NCBI GenBank assembly: GCA_021809365.1
Contig: JAKBAC010000050.1
Location: 1-19,162 of the forward strand
DNA length: 19,162 bases
Direction of reading: 5' to 3'
From: Planctomycetota bacterium
Lineage (GTDB): Bacteria > Planctomycetota > Phycisphaerae > WQYP01
The notes under the pieces: model-generated
Told to the model about the DNA's origin: nothing
Databases searched by the model: none
What the model saw: the letters and a program-made list of their open reading frames with translations, nothing else
Shown here: piece by piece, positions 7,291 to 15,542 of the stretch
Layout: every line of letters starts with the position of its first letter
Numbering within the stretch: position 1 is the stretch's first letter
Translations under genes and position numbers: made by a program

Positions 7291-8161
7291 CATGATGTTG
7301 ACCGCACTTCTTGCCGGTGGTCACGCACTGCTGGAAGGCGTGCCGGGTACCGCCAAAACCTTAAGCGTCCGTGCGCTGGCCATGACGCTCTCCTGCCGTG
7401 CCAAGCGGGTGCAGTTTACGCCGGATCTTATGCCATCCGATATTCTGGGCACCACCGTCTTTACACCCGGCTCCAATGAATTTCACCTCCATGAGGGGCC
7501 GATATTCACCGATATGCTATTGGCCGATGAGATCAATCGCGCACCGGCCAAAACGCAATCGGCACTGCTGGAAGCCATGAGTGAGCGACACGTCACCATC
7601 GACGGTCAGCGGCATTTGCTTTCGCCGGTGTTCACCGTGTTTGCCACGCAGAATCCGGTTGAATTTGAAGGCACCTATCCCTTGCCTGAAGCGCAACAGG
7701 ATCGGTTTTTGCTGAAAATTCTTGTGGATTATCCGGATGAAGCCGCGGAACGCGATCTGCTCAATGCCATTGATCAGGGTCACCCACCGGATCGACTGGA
7801 AACGTCGGAAATCACCACGGTGTTGACCCTGGAGCAACTTGCCGCGGCACGCGACCATCTGGCAATGGTGCGCGTGGAGCCGGCGATATTGGAATACCTT
7901 ATGGCACTGGTGCGTGCCACACGCAAGCATGAATCCATCGTGCTGGGCGGCGGGCCGCGTGCATCGATTGCGCTGTTAACCTGCAGCAAAGCCTGGGCAC
8001 TGATTCATGGCCGCGATTTTATCACGCCCGATGACATCGCCAGACTTGCTGAGCCGGTACTGGCGCATCGCATCACACTGTCCGCCGATGCGGAAGTCGC
8101 GGGTACGCGAAAAACGGAAGTTCTGGAACAGATTCTGGAGTCGCTCGAGGTTCCACGATGA
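7187..8161 (+). CDS. MoxR-family AAA+ ATPase
   Basis: This 324-residue ATPase has a full motif set: Walker A GVPGTAKT (51-58), Walker B LLADEI (111-116), sensor 1 ATQNP (153-157), arginine finger in LPEAQQDRF (R173) and sensor 2 GPRAS (256-260). A helical lid follows. MoxR proteins act as chaperones or assembly factors for membrane and periplasmic complexes encoded beside them. The start ATG 7187 has AAGGAGAT (7174-7181) at ideal spacing, so an upstream TTG in the same frame is unlikely. It sits inside the tail of the DUF4350 frame and its stop overlaps the DUF58 ATG. Confidence 0.97.
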   Translation: MADIQESKLRQIIEALDAGRAEIRKVIRGQESLINMMLTALLAGGHALLEGVPGTAKTLSVRALAMTLSCRAKRVQFTPDLMPSDILGTTVFTPGSNEFHLHEGPIFTDMLLADEINRAPAKTQSALLEAMSERHVTIDGQRHLLSPVFTVFATQNPVEFEGTYPLPEAQQDRFLLKILVDYPDEAAERDLLNAIDQGHPPDRLETSEITTVLTLEQLAAARDHLAMVRVEPAILEYLMALVRATRKHESIVLGGGPRASIALLTCSKAWALIHGRDFITPDDIARLAEPVLAHRITLSADAEVAGTRKTEVLEQILESLEVPR

Positions 8162-9468
8162 ACGTACCGGGGAAAGCAACTATCTGGAGCTTCGCGGTTA
8201 TCACGGTGCTGTTGATACCCGCCGCACTTAGCCCGGCTCTCGTCTATATATGTGTAGGCTTGGATATTGTCGTTGCAATGTTATTTCTGTTTGATGCGGT
8301 GTTGCTTGGCAGAACCGCCATTCGGATAACGCCGGAATTTCCCGCGCGCGGCGAAGTGAATGCCGCATTGCAAGTGGCTTATCGCATTGAAAATGCTTCT
8401 GCCCGCAACATCGTGATTACATTGGAGCAACCTTGGCCGGAGGGCCTGACCGGCAAGCCGGCAAAGATTGATTTGACCATTCTTCCGCGCGAATCGGTGT
8501 TGGCGGCCTTTGAAATCACGCCATGGGCCCGTGGTCCACTGGAGTTGCAGCCGGCCATTGTCACCATGCGATGTGCCATGCCATGGGCCCTGCGGCGCAC
8601 GGCTGCACCGACGCCATCGGCGATTCGGATTTATCCTGATCTGGGCGGCATTCGGCGGTTTGAGATTCTGCGCCAGCATCACACGCTATCGCGGATGGGC
8701 CTGCATCGCCGACGGATCTTAGGCAGTGGCCGCGAATTTGAGCAACTGCGCGAGTATCTTCCGGATGATGATTTTCGGGACATCAACTGGAAAAGCTCAG
8801 CCCATCAGCAGCGGTTGATTACCAATGTATTTCAGGTTGAACGGCGGCAGGATGTGCTGGTGTGCCTGGACGCGGGCCGTATGATGGCCAATCCCATCGG
8901 TAAACGCACCATGCTGGATTGTGCCATTGACGCGGCGATCATGCTCGGGCACGTGGTGATTCGCCAAAACGATCAAGTTGGAGCCGTCGTATTTCGCGAT
9001 ACGGTCAACGCCTTTATTAAACCATCCGGATCCACTCCCGCCATGCAACGTGTCATTGATACGCTTACGGATTGCAAGGCCGAACCGGTGTATCCATCCT
9101 ATGCCGCCCTGTCGTCAGCCATTCGGGTACGGCAGAACAAAAGGTGTATGATTTTCCTTTTTACTGATTTGAGTGATCCACAATTGGCGGACTCTTTGTG
9201 GGAATCTGCCGTGCCGCTGCGACATCGACATGTGTTGACAGTGATATCTCTTCGGGACCCGCTGCTGGATTACGTCGCCGGAGGCCCCACCGCCACCCGG
9301 GAGCGCTTGTTTCAATCCATGGCCGCACGTAAATTGGCCACTGAACGCGACAGCCGCAAACGCAAGCTCGCCATGGCCGGAGCCACTTTAATTGAATCCG
9401 ATGCCGATGCATTAAGTCTTCGGACAATCAATGCCTACCTCGCCATCAAATCCCGGCAATTGGCGTAA
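8158..9468 (+). CDS. DUF58 domain membrane protein
   Basis: This 436-residue protein has two N-terminal hydrophobic segments (about 9-26 and 29-50) and an external-type beta region. The DUF58 signature lies at 189-212 ([12 protein letters not shown], then [10 protein letters not shown]). A von Willebrand A-like Rossmann part follows ([11 protein letters not shown] near 234-243, [10 protein letters not shown] later). The first metal-site motif DxSxS is degenerate (DAGRM), as is usual for DUF58. It probably works as the membrane partner of MoxR: its ATG overlaps the moxR stop and it closes the operon. No terminator hairpin was seen after it. Confidence 0.95.
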   Translation: MNVPGKATIWSFAVITVLLIPAALSPALVYICVGLDIVVAMLFLFDAVLLGRTAIRITPEFPARGEVNAALQVAYRIENASARNIVITLEQPWPEGLTGKPAKIDLTILPRESVLAAFEITPWARGPLELQPAIVTMRCAMPWALRRTAAPTPSAIRIYPDLGGIRRFEILRQHHTLSRMGLHRRRILGSGREFEQLREYLPDDDFRDINWKSSAHQQRLITNVFQVERRQDVLVCLDAGRMMANPIGKRTMLDCAIDAAIMLGHVVIRQNDQVGAVVFRDTVNAFIKPSGSTPAMQRVIDTLTDCKAEPVYPSYAALSSAIRVRQNKRCMIFLFTDLSDPQLADSLWESAVPLRHRHVLTVISLRDPLLDYVAGGPTATRERLFQSMAARKLATERDSRKRKLAMAGATLIESDADALSLRTINAYLAIKSRQLA

Positions 9469-9931
9469 GGTAATCGTTCCAAAGGTTTCCCCATGTCAAC
9501 GCCGCCCTTTCCAGCCCCAGCGATTTTCGCACTGGCTTTGGCACATGGTGTAATGACTACCGCCTTCCGCCGCGCCTCAACCTCATCCATGATCGCAAGA
9601 CATCTCATCGTAAAAAGACCCGTCGCCATCCTCTTCATCAATGACTCTTTCACGATGGTCATATCACGTCGGCAAATAAAATATGACAATCGGATGGCGG
9701 AGGCGTGGCACCTTATGCGCCTTACGAATACCGCAATGGTCTCTCCGTCGAGCATCGTGATAATGATCCAGTGCCGTCGCCCATTGGGGACGTGAGTGTC
9801 CCCACCCTCTACATCTTCCGCCACATTCGTTGCCACATGTGCGCTCAACAACCACGGGATTCGTGCCATGGTTGCGGTCGGCTTTCCGGAAGGAGTATCT
9901 GGTTTGATAAAGATATTGGGAGGGGGCATCG
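9469..9931. other. Intergenic region between convergent genes with a diverged repeat
   Basis: This 463-bp stretch lies between the ends of the DUF58 gene and murJ. It holds a diverged copy of the hairpin repeat seen at the window start and a perfect GGGGAC-GTGAGT-GTCCCC hairpin (9786-9803). A minus-strand frame (9435-9929, 164 codons) spans it, starting 2 nt after murJ stops. That frame has no ribosome-binding site, recognisable domain or convincing codon pattern, and it runs into the DUF58 gene, so I do not call it a gene. A decayed gene remains possible. Confidence 0.5.
9698..9780. repeat. Diverged copy of the hairpin repeat family (left half)
   Basis: The segment beginning CACCTTATGCG and running through CGCAATGGTCTCTCC, GAGCATCGT and CAGTGCCGTCGC aligns with 31-110. 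That region carries CACCTTACGCG, CGCAATAGGCTCTCC, GAGCACCGT and CGGTGCCGTTGC in the same order. The right arm of the hairpin is missing here. It is a decayed dispersed member of the same family. Confidence 0.65.
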
Positions 9932-11662
9932 CTATCGCCCATCGCGGGAAAGTGGCTTCGCCAGTCGGCGGAGGATTGGTACATCGGCCAATTCCGGCAT
10001 GTTCATGGCACGCATCAGCAATCCATAAATTAACGCCGATGTCGGCACCAGAACCAGCAGTTCAATGACGGCTTCCAGCCAGCGTGGCAGAGCGTTTAAC
10101 AGGGCGCTGTGTCGCATCATAAGAAAAAAAGCCCAGCCCGCAGCCAGCATCATGATCGCGCCCAATAAGGACTTTCCCGCCATCTGGGCCACTTCACCGA
10201 GCTTTTCCAACGCCATCCGCCGCCGCAGAATAAATAATAAAATCGCGCATTGCACCATGGCGGAAATGCTGGTGCTGGCGGCGATTCCGCCTTCCTGCAT
10301 CAACCAGATCAAGGTTAAATTCAGCGTGATGTTCAACAGCACCATGCCCACCGCCACTTTCATGGGTGTGATGGCATCCCGCCAGGCGTAAAATACCCGC
10401 ACCAGAATCATCTGCATTTCAAACGCCCATATCCCGATGCAGAACCACCGGGCCGTCCACACCGCCTGCGCCACATCCGCCGCGTTGACGTGTCCCCCTA
10501 AATAAATTGCGGTGATCAGCGGCTGGGCGATGAGTATCATTCCCAAGGTTGTCGGCAGGCTGATAAACAAACTGCGCCGCAAGCCCATGCGCAACAGTTC
10601 CCCGGTGCGCGCCGCATCCTGATTGGCTCCCGCTTCCGATAAGCGCGGGAAAATAACCGTGGCTGTGGCTACACCGAAAACGCCCACCGGCAGCAGATAA
10701 ATTCTCTGGGCCACCGATAATTTTCCCAACGCGCCCGCCACCATCGGTACATGCACCAGCAGCCCCGCGATGGAAAAGGCGGTTCGACCACCGTGCCCAT
10801 CGGGTGAAAACCACCATGCGATTTGTGAATCCAGAAAAGTGTTGAGCTGCACGGCGGACAGCCCCAGAATCATCGGAGCCATCCGTGTAACAATCTCCCG
10901 CACGCCATCCCCATGCCAAGCCAATGCGCCGCGCCAGCGAAAACCCGTGCGCCGCACGCTGGCCGCCAGCAAAATCGCCTGCAGGACGCCCGAAATCAGT
11001 ACCGCGCCGGCCACCCAGTAAATGCGATGCGTCAAAGAGTAATGCCGCGACCAGACCCAGACCGGAACTGCCGCGCCAAGCGTCATCGCCACATTCGTGA
11101 TAATCGGCGCAACCGCCTGGGCCGCGAACCGGTCATACGCGGTGGCAATGGCCGCCAAGAGGGCCACCAGACATACCGCAATGGAGAATGGCAGCATGAT
11201 GGCGATCATGGCGGCGGCCAGATGATTGGCGGGTAATACGGTATGCGAAAATGCGATCGGCAGCACAATGGCTTCGCCAATAACGGTGATGGTTGTCAAC
11301 GTGAGCACCAGCAAGCCGATCACCGATCGGGCCAGTTGATCCGCGGCGGCCTGCCCGCGCTCCTGGCGCATGCGGGTATAGACGGGCAGAAAAACAGCCG
11401 TCAATGCGCCTTCGCCGAAAATTCTGCGAAACAAATTGGGGAACTGAAACCCCATCCAGAACGCCGACCACGTGGTGCCGACACCCAGAAAGTAGCTGCA
11501 TGCCTTATCCCGCAATAATCCAAATATGCGGGACAGCAACGTCAGGCTGGAAAACAAATTGGCGTGCCGGGCCAAGGTCGTTTGCGGCCTGCCCGCGGGA
11601 GTGGCGGTATCGCCCGGTTCAGCAGTGGATTGAGACTTCGGGGATGGCAACGGTTCAGCCAT
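9932..11662 (-). CDS. murJ: Lipid II flippase MurJ
   Basis: This MOP-superfamily membrane transporter flips lipid II across the inner membrane for peptidoglycan synthesis. The 576-residue protein has about 14 hydrophobic segments and the family's N-terminal strings: SLTLLSRIFGLLRD, then FPNLFRRIFGEGALTAVFLPVY. Further on come MILGLSAVQLNTFLDSQIA and GVATATVIFPRLSE. The start chosen is ATG 11662, one base after the thiD2-thiE stop; an upstream in-frame start would add 34 residues inside that gene and is unlikely. The usual Asp in the DAF segment after the first helix appears as Ser (WSAFWMGF). It is the last gene of the minus-strand envelope operon. Confidence 0.95.
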   Translation of the reverse strand: MAEPLPSPKSQSTAEPGDTATPAGRPQTTLARHANLFSSLTLLSRIFGLLRDKACSYFLGVGTTWSAFWMGFQFPNLFRRIFGEGALTAVFLPVYTRMRQERGQAAADQLARSVIGLLVLTLTTITVIGEAIVLPIAFSHTVLPANHLAAAMIAIMLPFSIAVCLVALLAAIATAYDRFAAQAVAPIITNVAMTLGAAVPVWVWSRHYSLTHRIYWVAGAVLISGVLQAILLAASVRRTGFRWRGALAWHGDGVREIVTRMAPMILGLSAVQLNTFLDSQIAWWFSPDGHGGRTAFSIAGLLVHVPMVAGALGKLSVAQRIYLLPVGVFGVATATVIFPRLSEAGANQDAARTGELLRMGLRRSLFISLPTTLGMILIAQPLITAIYLGGHVNAADVAQAVWTARWFCIGIWAFEMQMILVRVFYAWRDAITPMKVAVGMVLLNITLNLTLIWLMQEGGIAASTSISAMVQCAILLFILRRRMALEKLGEVAQMAGKSLLGAIMMLAAGWAFFLMMRHSALLNALPRWLEAVIELLVLVPTSALIYGLLMRAMNMPELADVPILRRLAKPLSRDGR

Positions 11663-11663
11663 A

Positions 11664-12752
11664 TCACGCACCACGCTTCGGTGCCGATATGGCATCCGAA
11701 CCTTCTGCCGCGGCGGCACGCAGCAGCATGTTTCGCAATTCCCCGCATACCGCCGCCGGATCATCGGCGGAAATTACCGCCGAGCTTACCGCAACGGCTG
11801 TCACTCCCGCCGCGATGAGCTGCGACAGATTTCCAGTGGAAATGCCCCCAATGGCGACTATCGGCAGATGAACGTCGGCCGCGATTAATTCTCGAATATA
11901 TCCCGACCCGGCCAGCCGCGGCTTCTCCTTGGTAGTCGTGGGAAACATCGGTCCGGCACCGACATAGCTTGCGCCCGCGCGTGCCGCCGCCGCCGCCTGC
12001 TGGATAGTTTCAGTTGATACACCAATAATCAATTGCGATCCCGCAAGTTTGCGGGCCTCTTCGCACGGCACATCATCCTGCCCCAGATGAACACCCGATG
12101 CTCCCGCCGCCAAAGCAATGTCCGTGCGATCATTGATGATTGATAAGCGCCCTCTGCCGCGGCATTCTTCCGCCACGATGCGTGCCCGCGCCAATAACTC
12201 CCCGTCACTTAATTCTTTCTCCCGCAATTGCACCACATCCGCACCGCCCTCCAGAATCGCATGAAGCGTTTCACGCCAGGGACGGCGGCACAGAGCTTCA
12301 GTCAGCAGAACGTGCAGTCCGTGACCGCATATTTTATTCCGCTGAGCCGCCTGCCGCGTGATGGCCTGTTCAACGCTATAGGATCGGTAGCGCAGAGATT
12401 CAAGGTGTGCCGCAACTTCGGCCGATTGCAGTTTTGCCAGTTCCTCCAATACACGCAGAGCCTCGGTCAATCGTCGGCCCGCGGCCACGACAATCTGTTC
12501 CGGCGTATTGCGGGATAATTCATCATGCGTCTTTATGGTGACACCCACATCGCCTGGGGTATCGCGATGGAGCACCGCGTCATCACCGCCTAGAGCGGTG
12601 TTGTGGGCACAAAGTTCATGGCGAAGAGTTTTGCAGGTACTGGAAAGGGTGCTGTCATTCAGCACAAAGCGGCAATAATCTTCCAATGTGCGCAATGCCT
12701 CCCGGGCGCGGTTGAAATTGGCATCGAGCATTCGCATGGGGATTTTATCCAT
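11664..12752 (-). CDS. thiE: Bifunctional HMP-P kinase ThiD2 / thiamine-phosphate synthase ThiE
   Basis: The N-terminal ~145 residues match ThiD2: MLDANFNRAREALRTLEDYC, a CKTLRHEL helix, DVGVTIKTHDEL, and RRLTEALRVLEELAKL. ThiD2 phosphorylates hydroxymethylpyrimidine phosphate. The C-terminal TIM barrel is ThiE, joining HMP-PP and thiazole phosphate into thiamine phosphate. ThiE motifs are complete: VVQLREK, IINDR, GVHLGQDD, GVSTET, YVGAGPMFPTTTK and VAIGGIS. The fusion would channel the labile diphosphate. ATG 12752 is chosen because the family starts just before the LDAN motif; ATG 12815, overlapping the lpxA stop, is possible. It sits between lpxA and murJ with no other thiamine gene nearby. 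Confidence 0.93.
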   Translation of the reverse strand: MDKIPMRMLDANFNRAREALRTLEDYCRFVLNDSTLSSTCKTLRHELCAHNTALGGDDAVLHRDTPGDVGVTIKTHDELSRNTPEQIVVAAGRRLTEALRVLEELAKLQSAEVAAHLESLRYRSYSVEQAITRQAAQRNKICGHGLHVLLTEALCRRPWRETLHAILEGGADVVQLREKELSDGELLARARIVAEECRGRGRLSIINDRTDIALAAGASGVHLGQDDVPCEEARKLAGSQLIIGVSTETIQQAAAAARAGASYVGAGPMFPTTTKEKPRLAGSGYIRELIAADVHLPIVAIGGISTGNLSQLIAAGVTAVAVSSAVISADDPAAVCGELRNMLLRAAAAEGSDAISAPKRGA

Positions 12753-12807
12753 CACATCCGCACCGGCATGACCATTCGGGATTGCGCCTCGAACACAGGG
12801 CCTGATA

Positions 12808-13638
12808 TTAATCATCCGCCGGCGCGGGGTCCATCTGCCGCGACTGCCGTTCCGACCAGGGCTTGAACCGGGCGATTCCGCGTTTGGAACCGGCGACAAA
12901 ATCGGTGAATTCCCGGACTTCCGGAACCGCCTGTAAGTCCGGTGGAAGCAGCGTGATATTTTTATTCAGGGAAAGGCCGCGATTATCCCGGAATAATATT
13001 TTGAACATCCGCCGAATGGCGTTGATGTTGTCACGGGGAATGCCGGAGCGCCGCAGCCCCACCGCATTCAACTGCGTGACCATATTAATGTCCATGGCTA
13101 TGCAGAACGGCGGGATGTCCACATTATGTGCCGAATTATTGCTGATCATCGCCAGACGTCCCACCCGGCAGAACTGATGCACCGCGCACAGTCCCCCGAT
13201 AATCGCCCGGTCAAATACCCGCACATGCCCGCCCAATACAGCGCTATTGACCAGCGTCACGCCATCGCCCACCCGGCAGTTATGCCCGATATGCGACCCC
13301 ACCATGAAAAAGCCGTTGGAACCGATCACCGTATCACCCGCGGTGCCGCGGTGTACGGTGGTGTGTTCCCGGAAAATATTGTGTTCTCCGATCAGCACGC
13401 GGCTGGGTTGATCGTGATATTTCAAATCCTGCGGGGCATCTCCCAGCACGGCAAAACTGTGAACATGATTTCCGCCGCCCATGTCGATCGGGCCGATGAT
13501 CTTGACCTGCGAGGCAATGACGCATTGCGGCCCAATGACCACCGGCCCCTCAATAACGGTGTAGGCACCGATTCGGGCTGTGGGGTCGATGCGTGCCTGG
13601 GGATCAATGATCGCGGTGGGGTGAATCAATGAACTCAT
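12808..13638 (-). CDS. lpxA: Acyl-ACP--UDP-N-acetylglucosamine O-acyltransferase LpxA
   Basis: This is the first enzyme of lipid A synthesis: it moves an R-3-hydroxyacyl chain from ACP to UDP-GlcNAc in the cytoplasm. The 276-residue protein shows hexapeptide-repeat left-handed beta-helix sequence, starting IHPTAIIDPQARIDPTARIG. The active-site pair lies in SHIGHN (H116 and H119, matching E. coli H122 and catalytic H125). Then come the GGHV, IIGGLCAVHQFCRVG and DIPPF blocks and a C-terminal helical domain with FTDFVAGSKRGIARF. ATG 13638 is favoured because AGGTG lies about 9 nt upstream; a GTG at 13650 is possible. It follows the glycosyltransferase stop by 4 nt, showing an operon. Confidence 0.95.
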   Translation of the reverse strand: MSSLIHPTAIIDPQARIDPTARIGAYTVIEGPVVIGPQCVIASQVKIIGPIDMGGGNHVHSFAVLGDAPQDLKYHDQPSRVLIGEHNIFREHTTVHRGTAGDTVIGSNGFFMVGSHIGHNCRVGDGVTLVNSAVLGGHVRVFDRAIIGGLCAVHQFCRVGRLAMISNNSAHNVDIPPFCIAMDINMVTQLNAVGLRRSGIPRDNINAIRRMFKILFRDNRGLSLNKNITLLPPDLQAVPEVREFTDFVAGSKRGIARFKPWSERQSRQMDPAPADD

Positions 13639-13642
13639 CGTT

Positions 13643-14440
13643 TTATGCACCTGTGTTTATGTGTTGTTGTATCTCTGATGTCGGGGGTTGCCGCCGCTCC
13701 GGCGGCGCGGATTGCCGCGGCGGGGTAGTTTCCGACGCGCTGTAGCGCAGTTGACGCTTCTTCATCCAGCGCACCGCCAGCAGATCGATGAATGCCCGAA
13801 TCACCCGGCTGCCGAATTTGTATTTGGTCACACCATGCAGCCGCGGGTTGTGGCTGACGGGGACTTCTATAACTTTGTATCCCCGCATTTTCACGAGTGT
13901 GGGGAAAAAGCGGTGCATGCCCTTGTAAAGCGTCAGCCCCTCCAGGCATTGCCGTTTGTATACTTTTAACGAACAGGCGGAGTCCTGAATGCTTTCTTCG
14001 CTGATCCAATTGCGGATGCCGTTGGCGATTTTGGTTTGAATCAAACGCAGGGCATTGTCGCTGCGTTTTTTCCGCCAGCCATTGACCATATCCACATCCG
14101 GCCCCAACATGGCCATGAGGCGGGGAATTTCACCCGGATCATTTTGCATATCCGCATCCACCGTGCCCCACACGCTTCCGCGGGCCGCGCGGAACCCCGC
14201 GTCCATGGCGGCGGTCTGCCCGCTGTTCCTCGCCAGTGTCACCACGCGCAGCCATGGATACCGCCCGGCCAGTTCCAGCAATGTCCGCCCCGTCGCATCC
14301 GTGCTGCCATCATCCACGATTATGGCTTCAAACCGCAGGTTCAGCGGCCCGAACACCTCGCCAATGCGCTCCACCAGAGGCGTAAGGTTTTCCGCTTCAT
14401 TGAACGCGGGAGCAATGACGGATATTTCCACGTTGTCCAT
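13643..14440 (-). CDS. Glycosyltransferase family 2, polyprenyl-phosphate sugar transferase-like
   Basis: This GT-A enzyme of 265 residues resembles dolichol/undecaprenyl-phosphate glycosyltransferases (DPM1, GtrB or ArnC type). Nucleotide-binding and metal motifs are visible: ISVIAPAFNEAENL (6-19), VDDGSTDAT (42-50), ARNSGQTAAMDAG, and the DAD motif with QNDPGEIP (95-106). The later SACSLKVYKR, MHRFFPTLVKMRGYKV and GVTKYKFGSRV blocks are also family-typical. It ends in a Pro-rich hydrophilic tail without the membrane helices many relatives have after the catalytic domain. ATG 14440 sits in a tandem 8-bp repeat. As first gene before lpxA it probably serves envelope glycan or lipid A modification; the sugar is unknown. 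Confidence 0.88.
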   Translation of the reverse strand: MDNVEISVIAPAFNEAENLTPLVERIGEVFGPLNLRFEAIIVDDGSTDATGRTLLELAGRYPWLRVVTLARNSGQTAAMDAGFRAARGSVWGTVDADMQNDPGEIPRLMAMLGPDVDMVNGWRKKRSDNALRLIQTKIANGIRNWISEESIQDSACSLKVYKRQCLEGLTLYKGMHRFFPTLVKMRGYKVIEVPVSHNPRLHGVTKYKFGSRVIRAFIDLLAVRWMKKRQLRYSASETTPPRQSAPPERRQPPTSEIQQHINTGA

Positions 14441-14469
14441 AACCCGATAACCCGGTAACCCCATAACCC
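14438..14469. repeat. Four tandem 8-bp repeats covering a start codon
   Basis: Units CATAACCC, GATAACCC, GGTAACCC and CATAACCC lie head to tail. The first unit contains the complement of the glycosyltransferase ATG (14438-14440), and the rest form the immediate 5' leader where a Shine-Dalgarno would lie. Confidence 0.8.
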
Positions 14470-14887
14470 ATGTTCCGAAACAATCGGCCTGTTGCCATGC
14501 CAAAACTTATAGCCGAAAATCACGTCCGTGGCGACATTTCACACGCCAGCCCCGCAAACGGGCGGATCAATCCAATCCTGACGCCATCAAGTATATCGCC
14601 ACTCCATGGTAATTGCAGATTTGGCGTGACAGAGCACCAGGCGTGGAAAGTTCGCGGAACACATGCGGCTGCCACCACGGCGGCGCTTTGTCAAGTGTTG
14701 CTCGTTACTCGTTGTTCGTCGCTCGTTGTAAGAATGTGCTCTACTGTTCAACTCTCTCCTGATCCCCGCTCTGCGGTAACAGCCGCCGCCGCGGGTGTTT
14801 GGGACGGCAACTTCCCAAAGCGGTGGTTTATTCGTACTATATGGCATGGAATTTGGACGATGAACCACGGAATGTGGAGACTGCCGT
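14470..14887. other. Divergent intergenic region between the glycosyltransferase and nuoI
   Basis: No gene is supported in this 418-bp stretch. It must hold promoters for both directions. A TATAAG on the minus strand (14511-14506) lies 66 nt before the glycosyltransferase start but lacks a good -35. For nuoI a GGAGA (14876-14880) precedes its ATG by about 7 nt. A degenerate 7-bp tandem repeat lies at 14697-14731. Confidence 0.5.
14697..14731. repeat. Degenerate 7-bp tandem repeat
   Basis: Five heptamers lie in a row: GTTGCTC, GTTACTC, GTTGTTC, GTCGCTC and GTTGTAA. Each full unit fits GTYRYTC, so this is a short decayed microsatellite in non-coding DNA. Confidence 0.75.
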
Positions 14888-15427
14888 ATGAAACTTGACG
14901 ATGTCATTGAATTGCAACCGCCGGAGTTAAAGGCTTCGGAGAACATCTTTTTACCCGCTGTTCTTGCGGGCCTGGGAAGCACCATGGTTCACCTGTTCCG
15001 ATCCGTGGGTGGCAATGTGCGGACGATGCAGTATCCCGAGGAACGCCGGGAGGATAAGCCGGTGCTCGAACAGGGCATGGATGTGCAGCGCTATCGCGGC
15101 GTGCATCGGCTGAATCGTGATGAGCAGAACCGCGTGAAGTGCGTGGCGTGCTATATGTGCGCCACCGCCTGCCCGGCGCATTGCATTCACATTGTCGGCG
15201 ATGCCGCGCCGGATTCCTGGCCGGATCGGGAAAAATATCCGATTAAATTCGACATTGATGAACTGCGCTGTATTTACTGCGGAATGTGCGAAGAAGCCTG
15301 CCCCGTGGATGCCATTGAACTGACTTACGAATATGACATCGTTGGACTTACCCGCGAAGAGATGATCTTTGACAAACAGAAACTTCTGGCCATCTATGAT
15401 CAAACCATTGATCGTCGGCCCATGTAA
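14888..15427 (+). CDS. nuoI: NADH-quinone oxidoreductase subunit I (NuoI)
   Basis: This is the 179-residue peripheral-arm subunit of complex I carrying clusters N6a and N6b. Two [4Fe-4S] motifs are intact: C85-x2-C88-x2-C91-x3-C95-P and C128-x2-C131-x2-C134-x3-C138-P. The linker (YPIKFDIDELRCIYCG) and the EEACPVDAIELT string are typical of NuoI. The start ATG 14888 has GGAGA about 7 nt upstream. No other nuo gene lies in the window: upstream is a divergent envelope operon and downstream an ABC ATPase. The complex I genes must be dispersed, or this is a second copy. Another 2[4Fe-4S] ferredoxin-like subunit is less likely given length and motif spacing. Confidence 0.92.
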   Translation: MKLDDVIELQPPELKASENIFLPAVLAGLGSTMVHLFRSVGGNVRTMQYPEERREDKPVLEQGMDVQRYRGVHRLNRDEQNRVKCVACYMCATACPAHCIHIVGDAAPDSWPDREKYPIKFDIDELRCIYCGMCEEACPVDAIELTYEYDIVGLTREEMIFDKQKLLAIYDQTIDRRPM

Positions 15428-15542
15428 TTGGCAATCAAAGCGCGGTGGACGCGACCGCCGACATGATCGCACGCGGAGACGCGGCTGAACGGAGGGGTTT
15501 GGGAAATCACCGTCGCCGCCTCTTTGGAGATACTCTTCACCG

